Of a stretch of DNA of 64,000 nucleotides, positions 25,036 through 33,418 are shown in pieces (the first letter of the stretch is position 1; the number at the start of each line of letters is the position of its first letter). Where the stretch lies: the NCBI RefSeq assembly GCF_005877005.1, contig NZ_SSNH01000012.1, positions 27,349-91,348 on the forward strand. The letters run 5' to 3'. A model generated the notes under the pieces. The model saw only the letters and a list, made by a program, of their open reading frames with translations. It was not told where the DNA came from and searched no databases. This stretch comes from Sinomonas susongensis (GTDB taxonomy: Bacteria; Actinomycetota; Actinomycetes; Actinomycetales; Micrococcaceae). Both the position numbers and the translations under genes were made by a program.

Positions 25036-26250
25036 GTGCGCGAGCAGGACGGCGCAACGAAGGCGCCCGGGCGCGTGGGCGACGTGCGACGCCGCAATCT
25101 CGCGCTCGTCCTCGGGCGTATCGGGCCCGAGGAACCGGCGACCCGTGCTGAGATAGCTGCGGCGACCGGGCTGACGAAGGCCTCGGTCTCGAGCCTCGTT
25201 GCCGAGCTCCTCGAGACGGGACTCGTCGACGAGCTCGGGGTGACGCGCGCCGGCGAGCGGGGGCGGCCCGGCGTGGGCCTCGCCCTCGACGCGCGGCGCG
25301 GGGCGCTCGGCGCCGAGGTCAACGTCGACTACCTTGCGGTCGGGGTTGTGGACCTCCACGGATCGCTCCGTTACCATGAGGTCGCCGAGACCGTGAACCG
25401 CGGCAGGGGGCCGAACGACGTCGTCGCCGAGCTCTCCCGGATCGTCGAGCGGTGCGTTTCCGCAGCTGACGACGCCGGCATGACGCTCCTCGGCGGCGGC
25501 CTCGCCGTGCCGGCCCTCGTCGATCCATCGCGCGGGACCATCCTCAATGCCCCCAACCTGGGCTGGCGGAACGCAGACCTGGCCCCCGCGCTCGGAGGAC
25601 TCGTCCCCGGGGCGCCGTTCGGCGTCGTCCTCTCCAACGAAGCCGACAGCGCGGCCCTCGCCGAGCTCTGGTACGGCCGGGGGACCTCCCTCGGGTCCTA
25701 TCTCTACGTCTCCGGCGAGGTCGGCGTGGGCGGCGGCCTCGTCATGGGGTCAGAGCTGTTCTCCGGCCCCGGCGGCCACGCGGGCGAGGTGGGGCACATC
25801 GTCGTCGAGCCCACGGGGCAGCGATGCTCATGCGGGGGGCGCGGGTGCCTGGAGACGGTCGCGGGGCAGGAGGCGATCCTCGCCGCCGCGGGAATCACCG
25901 ACGGAGGAAGCACGACGGCGGCCCGCATGGCCGCGCTGCAGGCCTCGCTCGACGCCGGGGACACCCAGGCGATCACCGCCGTCGAACGTGCTGCGCACTA
26001 CCTCGGCATCGCCATCGTCTCCTCCGCGCGGGTGGTCGACGTCTCCGCAGTCGTGCTCGGCGGCCACTTCGCGGCACTCGCACCCTGGATCCGGCCCGCA
26101 CTGCTCAGCAGCCTCGAGGCCTTCGCCCCGGGAGTCATCGCAGAAGAGGCCGTCGCATTCTCGGAGCTGGGCACGACGGCAGCCCTCAGGGGCACTGCCG
26201 GAGCGGCCCTGCGGCGGGCTCTGGCAGCGCCGTACGAGCTGCTGGCCTAA
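25036..26250 (+). CDS. xylR: ROK-family xylose repressor XylR
   Basis: A 404-aa ROK repressor. N-terminal winged helix: TRAEIAAATGLTKASVSSLV and ELLETGLVDELG; the ROK sugar-binding part follows with GEVGVGGGLVMGSELFSG and the zinc-site pattern GHIVVEPTGQ then CSCGGRGCLET. Start GTG 25036 (VREQDGATKAPG) is chosen because GGAAGGAG sits 5 nt upstream; the frame opens 13 codons earlier. Divergent from xylA with their promoters in the 121-bp gap. Xylose should relieve repression. Confidence 0.92.
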   Translation: MREQDGATKAPGRVGDVRRRNLALVLGRIGPEEPATRAEIAAATGLTKASVSSLVAELLETGLVDELGVTRAGERGRPGVGLALDARRGALGAEVNVDYLAVGVVDLHGSLRYHEVAETVNRGRGPNDVVAELSRIVERCVSAADDAGMTLLGGGLAVPALVDPSRGTILNAPNLGWRNADLAPALGGLVPGAPFGVVLSNEADSAALAELWYGRGTSLGSYLYVSGEVGVGGGLVMGSELFSGPGGHAGEVGHIVVEPTGQRCSCGGRGCLETVAGQEAILAAAGITDGGSTTAARMAALQASLDAGDTQAITAVERAAHYLGIAIVSSARVVDVSAVVLGGHFAALAPWIRPALLSSLEAFAPGVIAEEAVAFSELGTTAALRGTAGAALRRALAAPYELLA

Positions 26251-27146
26251 GGTGTGGCGGCCGCGGGCCGCGAGCCGCATCGCGGCACCTCGATCAAGAG
26301 CAGCCTCGGGACAGCGACCAGAATCGTGAAGGGAATCACCGGGGTCAGAACGGGAGACGCCAATATCATCGCCGGAGCTATCAAGAACGGCCAGCGTTTC
26401 CGGGCCCCGTAGAAGACCAGAGCCAGTGCCACGCAACTGCGCATGAAAAAACTGAGGCTGCTATCCGGCGTTCCATTCCGGTTGTAGACGAGGAACTCGA
26501 CCCATCCCTGCCAGGCCTGCGGTTCGAGCGCATAGGAAATCCCAACGATCACCGCTGTAAACGCAACTCCTTCCAGCAGCCGCCTCCATTCGCCCCGGCC
26601 AGCAAACCACAGCAGTCCCACTCCGGGCGCGACCTTCGTGAGGATGGGGAAAGACCATGCGGCCGGACGCCTCAGCCCTACGACGGCGGAAACGGCAAGC
26701 AGGATGTAGATGTTGCTGACGATGAGCTCCGGTAAGCACAACAACAGCACCGGGAGGGCCCACCGCAGACGCAACGGTCTGACGAGCCACCACGCGGCCG
26801 CGCTCTCAAGCGCAAACCATGCTGCTTGGAACGCCGGCCATGGCAGCAAGGCGAGCGGTTTGACGAGAAGGGCGAACGCCGGTGAACACAGATAGGCGTC
26901 TCGTTCCCCCGGGCTCGCCTGATAGAGGACAGACCCCCTCGCGGCTAGCCAGTAGGCATGTGAGTCCTGGCCGATCTGGCCGCCCAGGACGAAGTGTCGG
27001 ACCGACACAAAGATCGCCATGAGGCTCAGAGGCCAGATCAGAATGGCGGCAGCCCGCACCACCAAGGGATACCTCGCGGCAAAGATGCTGCCCGCGCTCT
27101 CAACCGGCGCCTGCGTCCCCTGCTGGGCGCCGTTGCTGGGGACCAT
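26247..27146 (-). CDS. GT87/DUF2029-like membrane glycosyltransferase
   Basis: A 299-aa polytopic protein with about eight hydrophobic spans, including AAAILIWPLSLMAIFVSV near 40, WALPVLLLCLPELIVSNIYI and FLIAPAMILASPVLTPVI. The loop GQIGQDSHAYWLAARGSVLY with a conserved Asp after span 1, and FPILTKVAPGVGLLWF, match polyprenol-phosphate-sugar glycosyltransferases of the GT87 type. It would add a sugar from a lipid carrier to an envelope glycan. Start MVPSNGAQQG lacks a good RBS, so it may be off. It overlaps xylR's end by 4 bp, convergent. Codon use is slightly less GC-biased than neighbours. Confidence 0.75.
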   Translation of the reverse strand: MVPSNGAQQGTQAPVESAGSIFAARYPLVVRAAAILIWPLSLMAIFVSVRHFVLGGQIGQDSHAYWLAARGSVLYQASPGERDAYLCSPAFALLVKPLALLPWPAFQAAWFALESAAAWWLVRPLRLRWALPVLLLCLPELIVSNIYILLAVSAVVGLRRPAAWSFPILTKVAPGVGLLWFAGRGEWRRLLEGVAFTAVIVGISYALEPQAWQGWVEFLVYNRNGTPDSSLSFFMRSCVALALVFYGARKRWPFLIAPAMILASPVLTPVIPFTILVAVPRLLLIEVPRCGSRPAAATP

Positions 27147-27202
27147 GCGACCGATGCTGCCATGAAAGGGATGCCCTCCGGGAGAGGGAACTGCCGTGTG
27201 GG

Positions 27203-27889
27203 TCAGGAAGGCCCGGCGAGGGACAGGCGTGCGACCAGGCGGTCGACGAACGCCGCGAAGGAGCGTTCGAGGTCGAAGGCCGGGTTGAGGAGGAACTGGA
27301 TCTCCAGCCCGTCCATGGTTGCGAGGAGGCACTCCGCTTCGCCCGAGACCTCGCCCTCTGTCATGGGGCGGAAGCGGCCGTCTTCGACGGCGTCCCGGAA
27401 GAGGCCGCGCATGGTGGCCAAGGTGGCGCGGTAGCGCTCCGTCATGAACTGATGTGCGGGGTGGTCAACGGAGGTCGCCTCCGCCGCCATCGTCGTGTAG
27501 AGCTCGAGCAGGCCTCGGTGCTGCGTGTGGTAGTTCATGAGCTTCTTGAAGGCGTCCAGAAGTTCGTAGCCCCGATTCGGTGAGCCGATCACCTCGGAGG
27601 TGACCACGTCCCAGTGCTCGAGGACGGCGATCAGGAGGCGCTCCTTGCTCCCGAAGAGCTTGATGATCGCGGCGGGGGTCAGGCCGACGCGCTCGGCAAC
27701 CTGCTGCAGGGTGCCGCCTTTGAAACCATGCCGCCCGAAGACCTCCATCGCCACCGAGACCACCTCGCGCCGGCGCTCGATCCCCTTCTTATAGGGCCCC
27801 CGCGGGCTGCGCTGCTGGGGACTGCGCTGCTGGGCCCCCCGCGGGCTGCGCTGCTGGGGCCCGGAAGGCCCGAGGGAGGAGGAGGTCAT
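27203..27889 (-). CDS. TetR/AcrR-family regulator
   Basis: A 228-aa regulator with the helix-turn-helix at about 45-85: MEVFGRHGFKGGTLQQVAER then LTPAAIIKLFGSKERLL. The C-terminal ligand domain carries QFMTERYRATLATMRGLF. The N-terminus is odd: three QQRSP(RG) repeats before PYKKGIERRRE. Start at MTSSSLGP (27889) leaves the operator outside; an upstream Met at 27958 would put codons through the palindrome. It is divergent from the Gfo/Idh/MocA gene and probably represses it. Confidence 0.85.
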   Translation of the reverse strand: MTSSSLGPSGPQQRSPRGAQQRSPQQRSPRGPYKKGIERRREVVSVAMEVFGRHGFKGGTLQQVAERVGLTPAAIIKLFGSKERLLIAVLEHWDVVTSEVIGSPNRGYELLDAFKKLMNYHTQHRGLLELYTTMAAEATSVDHPAHQFMTERYRATLATMRGLFRDAVEDGRFRPMTEGEVSGEAECLLATMDGLEIQFLLNPAFDLERSFAAFVDRLVARLSLAGPS

Positions 27890-27940
27890 GCCTTGGAGCC
27901 TACCGGCGGACCGAACAGCCGCCCGCCGATCCCTTGCGCT

Positions 27941-27964
27941 AAAGGTAAATTCATACATACCTTT
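27941..27964. promoter_or_regulatory. TetR-type operator palindrome
   Basis: AAAGGTA (27941-27947) and TACCTTT (27958-27964) form a perfect 7-bp inverted repeat with a 10-nt AT-rich centre, 6 bp before the ATG of the divergent oxidoreductase gene. Position and shape suit autorepression and repression of that gene by the TetR protein. Confidence 0.75.
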
Positions 27965-27970
27965 TAGATC

Positions 27971-29041
27971 ATGGAAACCAAGACATCAAGTACCCTGGGC
28001 GTCGGCATCCTCGGTGCCGGGCCCGTGACCCAGGCAATCCACCTGCCGACCCTCTCGCGGCTGCGGGACGTGTTCCACGTCGCCAAGATCATGGACGTCG
28101 ACCCTGCGATTGCTGAGTCGGTCGCCGGAAGGGTCGGCGCCGCCTGGACCACGAGCATGGAAGATCTGCTCGCAGACGAGAGGGTGCAGATCGTGGTCGT
28201 GTGCAGCCCGCACCAGTTCCACGCCCAGCAGGTCATCGCGGCCTGCCGGGCTGGAAAGCAGGCAGTCCTGTGCGAGAAGCCCTTCGCCATGAGCCAGGCT
28301 GAGGCCGAGCAGATCGCAGCCGTCTCCCAGGAGACCGGCGTCCCGATCATCGTCGGCGCGATGCACACGTTCGACCCCGGGTGGCTCGCCGCAAAGGAGC
28401 ATTGGGGCGATCTGGTCGAGACGACGCACACGATCCGCTACTCGATCGTCCTGCCGCCCAACCCCCGATTCGAGGACTTCGCCACGGAGGTCATCACCCG
28501 CCCCGAGTCGCCACGCCAGGATCGCCGCGACCCCGACGTCGCCGCCGGCATGGTCCGTGGCGGCATCATGGGGCTCGCGATCCACGACCTCCCTCTCGTG
28601 CGCGCCTTCTGCCCGGACTTCACCGACCTGGAAGTCCTCTCGTGCCAGGTTCCGGACCCGTCGGGCTATCTGCTCAACCTGCGCGTCGGCGAAAGGAACG
28701 TGCAGGTCTTCGGGATCAACACCCAGAGCTGGGAGCCCGAGTGGACCTTCGAGGCGATCAGCAACACCGCTTCACTGCGCATCGACTTCACGCCGTCGTA
28801 CGTCCAGGCGGGCTCTGCCACCGCGACCATCAGCCGCGGTGGCAAGTCCGAGGTGTACGGCCCCTACCTCGCCAACGGCTACGAATCCGAATGGCGCTAT
28901 CTCGCCGATCTCGCGCGCGGGAAGGCAGCGCCCGTCGACGTCACCGGACTCATCCACGACCTCACCTTCGCCCTCGAAATCGCCGACACGGCCTCGGCCG
29001 CAGTCCGGGCAACCACATCCACGAAAGAGGCATCCCTATGA
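27971..29041 (+). CDS. Gfo/Idh/MocA-family oxidoreductase
   Basis: A 356-aa NAD(P)-dependent sugar oxidoreductase. Rossmann motif GVGILGAGPVTQAIHLP (10-26), CEKPFAMSQAEAE at 96-108 with the conserved Lys of the EKP motif, and IHDLPLVRAF with the catalytic His in the second domain. The start lies 6 bp after the TetR palindrome and has no clear Shine-Dalgarno site, suggesting a leaderless or nearly leaderless message. It overlaps the next gene by ATGA. Substrate unknown; inositol, sugar or sugar-derived ketone are possible. Confidence 0.88.
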   Translation: METKTSSTLGVGILGAGPVTQAIHLPTLSRLRDVFHVAKIMDVDPAIAESVAGRVGAAWTTSMEDLLADERVQIVVVCSPHQFHAQQVIAACRAGKQAVLCEKPFAMSQAEAEQIAAVSQETGVPIIVGAMHTFDPGWLAAKEHWGDLVETTHTIRYSIVLPPNPRFEDFATEVITRPESPRQDRRDPDVAAGMVRGGIMGLAIHDLPLVRAFCPDFTDLEVLSCQVPDPSGYLLNLRVGERNVQVFGINTQSWEPEWTFEAISNTASLRIDFTPSYVQAGSATATISRGGKSEVYGPYLANGYESEWRYLADLARGKAAPVDVTGLIHDLTFALEIADTASAAVRATTSTKEASL

Positions 29042-29859
29042 CACAGCAGCTCACCGTCCTGTCCTCGCCCGAAGCCGACGCGGGCGGCGGCGTGCCCCAG
29101 GTCATCTCCTCCCTGCCGGTTTCGCTCCACCCCACGGACGGCGCAGGTTCCGACCTCGTCGCCGTCGCCGGCACCCCGGGCTGGACCGAGAAGGCTCTCG
29201 AATCGATCGAAGCCGGCGCCAGGGGTGTCATGGTCATCCGTCCTTCCGCCGCAGACGTGACCGCCCTCAGGGACAGGGCGGAAGCTTCGGGGGTCCCGGT
29301 CGTCCTCGACACGGAGTGGGCCCACAACCCTGCGGTTGCGGCGGCCGCGCCGCGGTTCGCCGCAGTCAACGATGAGAACAGCCTTCTCGAGGCGCGCGTC
29401 AACGCCCCGGTGGGAGTCGACGTCGACCAGGTCCTGCTTGCGCAGCTCGCGCTCATCCGCGCGGCCGTGGACCCGGTCGTGAGCCTCTCCCATGCCCGGC
29501 GGAACCGCCACGGCTACGATGCGCTCGCCCACCTCGCCAGCGGTGCACGGGCAAGCCTCTCCGCCATCCTCAGCGACGCCCTCCCGTCATCCGCCACGCT
29601 GCGCATCATCAAGCCCCGCGACGCGGTGACGCTCGCCGTGCCAGCGTCGGAAACGGCCGCACCCGGTAGGGTCACAGTCTCGGGTCCGGACGGGGCGACG
29701 CTCCTGCCGACCCAATGGGAGTCCGCGCACCGAGCCGCCTGGCGGCGGCTGCATGCCCTCGCCGAAGCCGGCGAGGCGTGCGAGGACCTGAGCTCCTTCG
29801 CTGCCGACGTTGCGATCGTCACCGGAGGCCGGCCTGAGGCGGCCGGCGGCAGAGGGTGA
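29038..29859 (+). CDS. Uncharacterised partner of the Gfo/Idh/MocA enzyme
   Basis: A 273-aa soluble protein overlapping the previous stop by ATGA. It is Ala/Val-rich with alternating beta/alpha segments such as SDLVAVAGTPGWTEKALESI and GARGVMVIRPSAADVTAL, and VVLDTEWAHNP. The first half resembles the nucleotide-binding half of an oxidoreductase without a clear GxGxxG motif. No family recognised. Tight coupling to the enzyme suggests a shared pathway or heteromeric complex. A terminator follows. Confidence 0.75.
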   Translation: MTQQLTVLSSPEADAGGGVPQVISSLPVSLHPTDGAGSDLVAVAGTPGWTEKALESIEAGARGVMVIRPSAADVTALRDRAEASGVPVVLDTEWAHNPAVAAAAPRFAAVNDENSLLEARVNAPVGVDVDQVLLAQLALIRAAVDPVVSLSHARRNRHGYDALAHLASGARASLSAILSDALPSSATLRIIKPRDAVTLAVPASETAAPGRVTVSGPDGATLLPTQWESAHRAAWRRLHALAEAGEACEDLSSFAADVAIVTGGRPEAAGGRG

Positions 29860-29916
29860 GGCGCTCCGGGCGGTCGGATCGGCGCACGGCTGAGCTGCTG
29901 TAGAGCCGAGGGCAGA

Positions 29917-29980
29917 AAAGGGCCGAGGGCCCTCAGGCGGGTGGTTCATCACCACACCAGTCCTGAGGGCCTCGGCCTTG
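29917..29980. terminator. Bidirectional terminator between convergent operons
   Basis: Arms near 29917-29936 and 29962-29980 form an almost perfect 18-20 bp stem with one bulge (GGGCCGAGGGCCCTCAGG against CCTGAGGGCCTCGGCC). The AAAA before the left arm reads as TTTT after the stem on the minus strand, so it mainly ends the sugar ABC operon. Confidence 0.8.
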
Positions 29981-29999
29981 GTCGGGTCTCGGCTGGGCG

Positions 30000-30887
30000 T
30001 CAGCGTCCCGCGAGCGACCCTCCGATGCCGCCGACGCTGAAGTACTTGTTCAGCACGGAGAACAGGAGGATCGGCGGGAGCATCATGATGACTGCGCAGG
30101 CCGAAACGGGACCCCAGTCGGTGGCGTTCTGCTGGAAGAACGTCTCCAGGCCTACCGGGAACGTGTAGTTGACATCCGAACGCAGGAAGACCAGCGCGAC
30201 CAGATAGTCATTCCACGCGAGCAGGAAGGCGAAGACCGCCGTCGAGAGGATGCCCGGAAGCGAGTTCCGCAGCACCACCCGGGTGAATCCGCCGAACACG
30301 GAAGCACCGTCGATCCACGCCGCCTCCTCCAGCGCGATCGGGATGGAGTCGTAGTAGGCCGCCATCATCCAGATCGCGACGGACATGGTGGAACCGACGT
30401 AGATGATCATGACGCCGGTCAGGTTGTCGACCAGTCCGAGCTGAGCGAACAGGATGAACAGCGGGATGACGGCGGTGACCACCGGGAGCGACTGCACGAT
30501 GAACAGCACGAGCGAGAATCCCGAGACGAGCCTGTTGCGGCCGCGGGACAGGACGTATCCGGCCGGCGCGGCGACGACGACCGAGACGATGACTGTCACG
30601 ACAGTGACCACCAGGCTGTTGTTCAGCCAGGTCAGCACGCCCGTCTGCGTGAACACGTTCGTGAAGTTCTCGAAGGTGAACGCCGAGGTGCTCGTGCTGC
30701 CGAGGGAGGGCTGCAGCGAGAGGAAGAAGATCGCCACGATCGGCACGAGGACGACGACGGTGATCACGAGGATGAGCAGGAAGCGCCACCAGCGCCCGCG
30801 CATTCCGGCTTCGTCCGGCTGCCGCCGCGGGGCCTTCCTCCCGCGGGGAGTCGACTGAGCCGACGCGCGTACGGTTTCGACGGTCAT
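30000..30887 (-). CDS. Sugar ABC transporter permease (MalG type)
   Basis: A 295-aa inner-membrane permease with six helices. The EAA loop YYDSIPIALEEAAWIDGASV (with the G at the expected spacing) docks the ATPase. A positively charged N-terminal tail of 30 residues precedes helix 1 (FLLILVITVVVLVPIVAIF). It overlaps the MalF-type gene by 4 nt and is the last gene of the operon. No ATPase is encoded beside it, so a shared MsiK/UgpC-type subunit elsewhere must serve it. Confidence 0.93.
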   Translation of the reverse strand: MTVETVRASAQSTPRGRKAPRRQPDEAGMRGRWWRFLLILVITVVVLVPIVAIFFLSLQPSLGSTSTSAFTFENFTNVFTQTGVLTWLNNSLVVTVVTVIVSVVVAAPAGYVLSRGRNRLVSGFSLVLFIVQSLPVVTAVIPLFILFAQLGLVDNLTGVMIIYVGSTMSVAIWMMAAYYDSIPIALEEAAWIDGASVFGGFTRVVLRNSLPGILSTAVFAFLLAWNDYLVALVFLRSDVNYTFPVGLETFFQQNATDWGPVSACAVIMMLPPILLFSVLNKYFSVGGIGGSLAGR

Positions 30888-31858
30888 TCGACGCTCGCCT
30901 TTCGAATCTGACGGTAGAGGATCACGGAGACCACGATCAGGACGATGGTGGTCATGAAGGCGATCGCGACGCCCGGGCCGACCTGGAAGTTCTCGAACAC
31001 CGTCCGGTAGGCGAGGACGACAAGCGACGTGGTGGAGCCGACAGGGCCACCACCGGTCAGCAGGAAGATCGTCGGGAAGTCGTTGACGCAGAAGATCGTC
31101 ATCAGGATCCAGCTGATGTACGTCGAACGCGAGATGAGCGGGAGCGTGATCTGGGTGAAGGCCTGCCAGCTGCCCGCGCCGTCGACCTTAGCTGCCTCGT
31201 AGACGTTGTTGTCCACGGAGGCGAGCGCCGAGCTCATCATCATCATCATGAACGGGAAGCTGATCCAGACCTTGAACACGCACACCGTGACCTTGGCCAG
31301 GGTCGGATTCGCCAGGAAGAGCACGTTGCCGAGCCCGAGGCTCTGCGCCAGCATCGGGAACGGGCTCTGCGGGGTGGCCACGAGCCAGTTCCACGAGAAC
31401 GCCGACACGACGACGGGAACGATCCACGGCAGCAGCAGGAGCACCTTGAACACGCCCCCGCCCGGAATGCGGGTTCTCAGGAGCAGCGCCAGCACGAGTC
31501 CGATCACCCAGCTGCCGAAGACGCCGACGAGGGTGAAGATGAGCGTGAACAGCGCCGCCTGCCAGAAGGCAGGACTCAGGTTTCCCGAAACGAGCGTGTC
31601 GATGTAATTCGTGAATCCGACGAAGTCGCCACCCTGGATGAGGGTGCCATTCCGCAGGGACTGGTATGCGGCATAGATCACCGGGTAGAGGTTGATCAGC
31701 AGCAGGAGGACGAGCGCAGGGGCTGTGAAGATGATATAGGTCCAGCCCTTGGCGCGGAGACGCCTATTCTTTCTCGGCCCGGCCGAGCGGCCGCTGCCCG
31801 AGACGCCGACGCCGCGCTTTGCGCGGCCCACTTGGTCGGCGATGGAGCTTGTCGACAT
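30884..31858 (-). CDS. Sugar ABC transporter permease (MalF type)
   Basis: A 324-aa permease; helix 1 is WTYIIFTAPALVLLLLINL and the EAA loop is NNVYEAAKVDGAGSWQAF. I start at MSTSSIADQV, preceded by GAGAGAGAAG; the longer frame runs into the intercistronic hairpin. It works with the MalG-type permease and the lipoprotein upstream. The N-terminal 35 residues are basic and cytoplasmic. Regulated with the operon, and tuned down by the upstream stem-loop. Confidence 0.93.
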   Translation of the reverse strand: MSTSSIADQVGRAKRGVGVSGSGRSAGPRKNRRLRAKGWTYIIFTAPALVLLLLINLYPVIYAAYQSLRNGTLIQGGDFVGFTNYIDTLVSGNLSPAFWQAALFTLIFTLVGVFGSWVIGLVLALLLRTRIPGGGVFKVLLLLPWIVPVVVSAFSWNWLVATPQSPFPMLAQSLGLGNVLFLANPTLAKVTVCVFKVWISFPFMMMMMSSALASVDNNVYEAAKVDGAGSWQAFTQITLPLISRSTYISWILMTIFCVNDFPTIFLLTGGGPVGSTTSLVVLAYRTVFENFQVGPGVAIAFMTTIVLIVVSVILYRQIRKASVE

Positions 31859-31887
31859 TACTTCTCTCTCTCTGGCGACGATAGGCC

Positions 31888-31925
31888 GAGTGGGTTCCCC
31901 TGAATTGCTTTTGGGGAACCCACTC
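31888..31925 (-). terminator. Intercistronic stem-loop after the binding-protein gene
   Basis: Perfect 13-bp stem GAGTGGGTTCCCC/GGGGAACCCACTC with a 12-nt loop, 6 bp after the binding-protein stop. Such loops commonly protect binding-protein mRNA 3' ends and allow partial readthrough to the permeases. Confidence 0.75.
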
Positions 31926-31930
31926 ATTCC

Positions 31931-33253
31931 TTAGGACTTCATGTTCGCCTTGATGGCGTTCTGAAGATTCGTCAGGGCCGTCTTCGCATCGGTCTTGCCG
32001 CCGAGAATCGACTGGGTAAAGGTATCCATTGCCGGGGTGCCGTCAACGGTCGTGACGCCGAGGAACAGCGCCGTGCCGCCCGGTGCCGCCCAGGTCTTGG
32101 AAATGGGCTGCCATTCGTTGATGACCTTGACGTTGTTGGCGTTCGCCTGGAACTCCTTCGTCTGGGTGATCGACTTGAGCGGGGGCAGCCCGATGCCAGT
32201 GGCCTGAGTCCAGAGCGGGCTCATGTTCTGGTAGTAGTACGTCAGGAACGCCTCGGAGCCCTCCTGGCTCGGGGTGTTCTTGTACATCATGATGTTGTTC
32301 GGGAAGTACAGGGCGCCCTTCTTGCCGTTCGGGCTGGTGAGCGGGCTCGCCACCACGAGATCGTCGAGCGCGGCCCCGCCGACGTTCTGCGCGAGGCCGG
32401 CAGTATCGAAGCCCATGCCGAACTTCTTCGCCTTCCACTGCGACTGCGCGTTCGCGCTCGTGTAGGTGGGGCTGGCCGGGTCGACGTAGCCCTTGTTCAC
32501 GCACTCGAGCACGAAGTTCATCGCGTCGATGTTCTCCTGCGTGACGCAGTTCGGCTGCTGGTTCTGGTCGAACAGGCCACCGCCGTTGTTGATCATCCAG
32601 CTGACCAGGATGTGGCCGCCGGTGAAGCTGCCAGCGCCGGCACTCGTGCCGTAGCCGTAGACACCGATCTTCTTCAGTGCCGCGCAGGTGTCGAGGAACG
32701 ACTGCCAGTCCGTGGGCACGTTCGCCCCTGCCTGGGCAAGGAGCGACTTGCTGTACCAGAGGACGCGCATGTCAAGGTTGTAGGGAACGGCCGCGTAGCC
32801 CTTCGGGACCTTCATGGCGTCGAGCAGGCCGGGCAGGAAGTCGGCGTACAGCCCGTTGTTCTTCCAGCTGTTCAGCAGGTTGTCCGCGTAGGCGATAGCG
32901 CCCTGCGACTCGAACTGGAACGCCTGCGTTCCGCCGCCGGAGCTGACAGCCGGACCGGTGTTGGAGGCCACGGCAGAGGAGAACGTCTGGGTGAAGTTCG
33001 CCCACTGGATCTCCTGGTAGGACGCCGCGGGCAGGCCATTCGCCGGCTTGTACGCCTCCGTGATCTTCTTGTCGAGCGGGTTGAAGGAGGTATTGCCCCA
33101 CGGCATATTCCAGAATTTGAGCGTCTTGCTGCCGCCGCCGCCGCTGCTCGAGCCACCAGTGCATGCAGCGAGGAGCGGAATTGATGCGGCAGCGCCCGCC
33201 AGGCCGATGAAGCTACGGCGGCTGACGTTCGAGCCGGTGAATGAATTGGTCAT
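31931..33253 (-). CDS. Sugar-binding lipoprotein of the ABC importer
   Basis: A 440-aa family-1 extracellular solute-binding protein. The signal NVSRRSFIGLAGAAASIP has a twin-arginine pattern and ends in the lipobox LAAC (Cys about residue 31), followed by a Gly/Ser linker. Mature domain includes KTLKFWNMPWGNTSF and GKKGALYFPNNIMMYKN. It would capture an oligo- or disaccharide or polyol at the membrane surface. GAAGGAGTCATCA precedes the ATG. A small ORF overlaps its start by ATGA. Confidence 0.92.
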   Translation of the reverse strand: MTNSFTGSNVSRRSFIGLAGAAASIPLLAACTGGSSSGGGGSKTLKFWNMPWGNTSFNPLDKKITEAYKPANGLPAASYQEIQWANFTQTFSSAVASNTGPAVSSGGGTQAFQFESQGAIAYADNLLNSWKNNGLYADFLPGLLDAMKVPKGYAAVPYNLDMRVLWYSKSLLAQAGANVPTDWQSFLDTCAALKKIGVYGYGTSAGAGSFTGGHILVSWMINNGGGLFDQNQQPNCVTQENIDAMNFVLECVNKGYVDPASPTYTSANAQSQWKAKKFGMGFDTAGLAQNVGGAALDDLVVASPLTSPNGKKGALYFPNNIMMYKNTPSQEGSEAFLTYYYQNMSPLWTQATGIGLPPLKSITQTKEFQANANNVKVINEWQPISKTWAAPGGTALFLGVTTVDGTPAMDTFTQSILGGKTDAKTALTNLQNAIKANMKS

Positions 33254-33301
33254 TGATGACTCCTTCCGAATGAATCAGCAGCAGCTGCCGCCGATTCCAT
33301 G

Positions 33302-33355
33302 CTCTTCATTGAGATAAAGCTCTTCATCGAGATAAGACTCTTCGTCGAGATCGAA
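33302..33355 (-). repeat. Triple 18-bp tandem repeat in the binding-protein leader
   Basis: Three units of CTCTTCATTGAGATAAAG type (33302-33319, 33320-33337, 33338-33355) lie 49-102 nt upstream of the binding-protein start. As the unit is a multiple of 3, every frame gives hexapeptide repeats. One frame reads without stops from a GTG near 33363 to a TGA that overlaps the ATG at 33253 (ISTKSL, ISMKSF, ISMKSM units). The rest of the 165-bp gap shows a short CTTATGCTG duplication. Confidence 0.8.
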
Positions 33356-33418
33356 ATGTGCTGCACCGCTTATGCTGCTGTGCTTATGCTGCGCTGATCT
33401 TGTTCAGAAAGCCATGGC

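Noticed and set aside
23391..25151. A 586-codon plus-strand frame across xylB and xylA.
   Set aside because: Antisense to two certain genes, with no recognisable domain.
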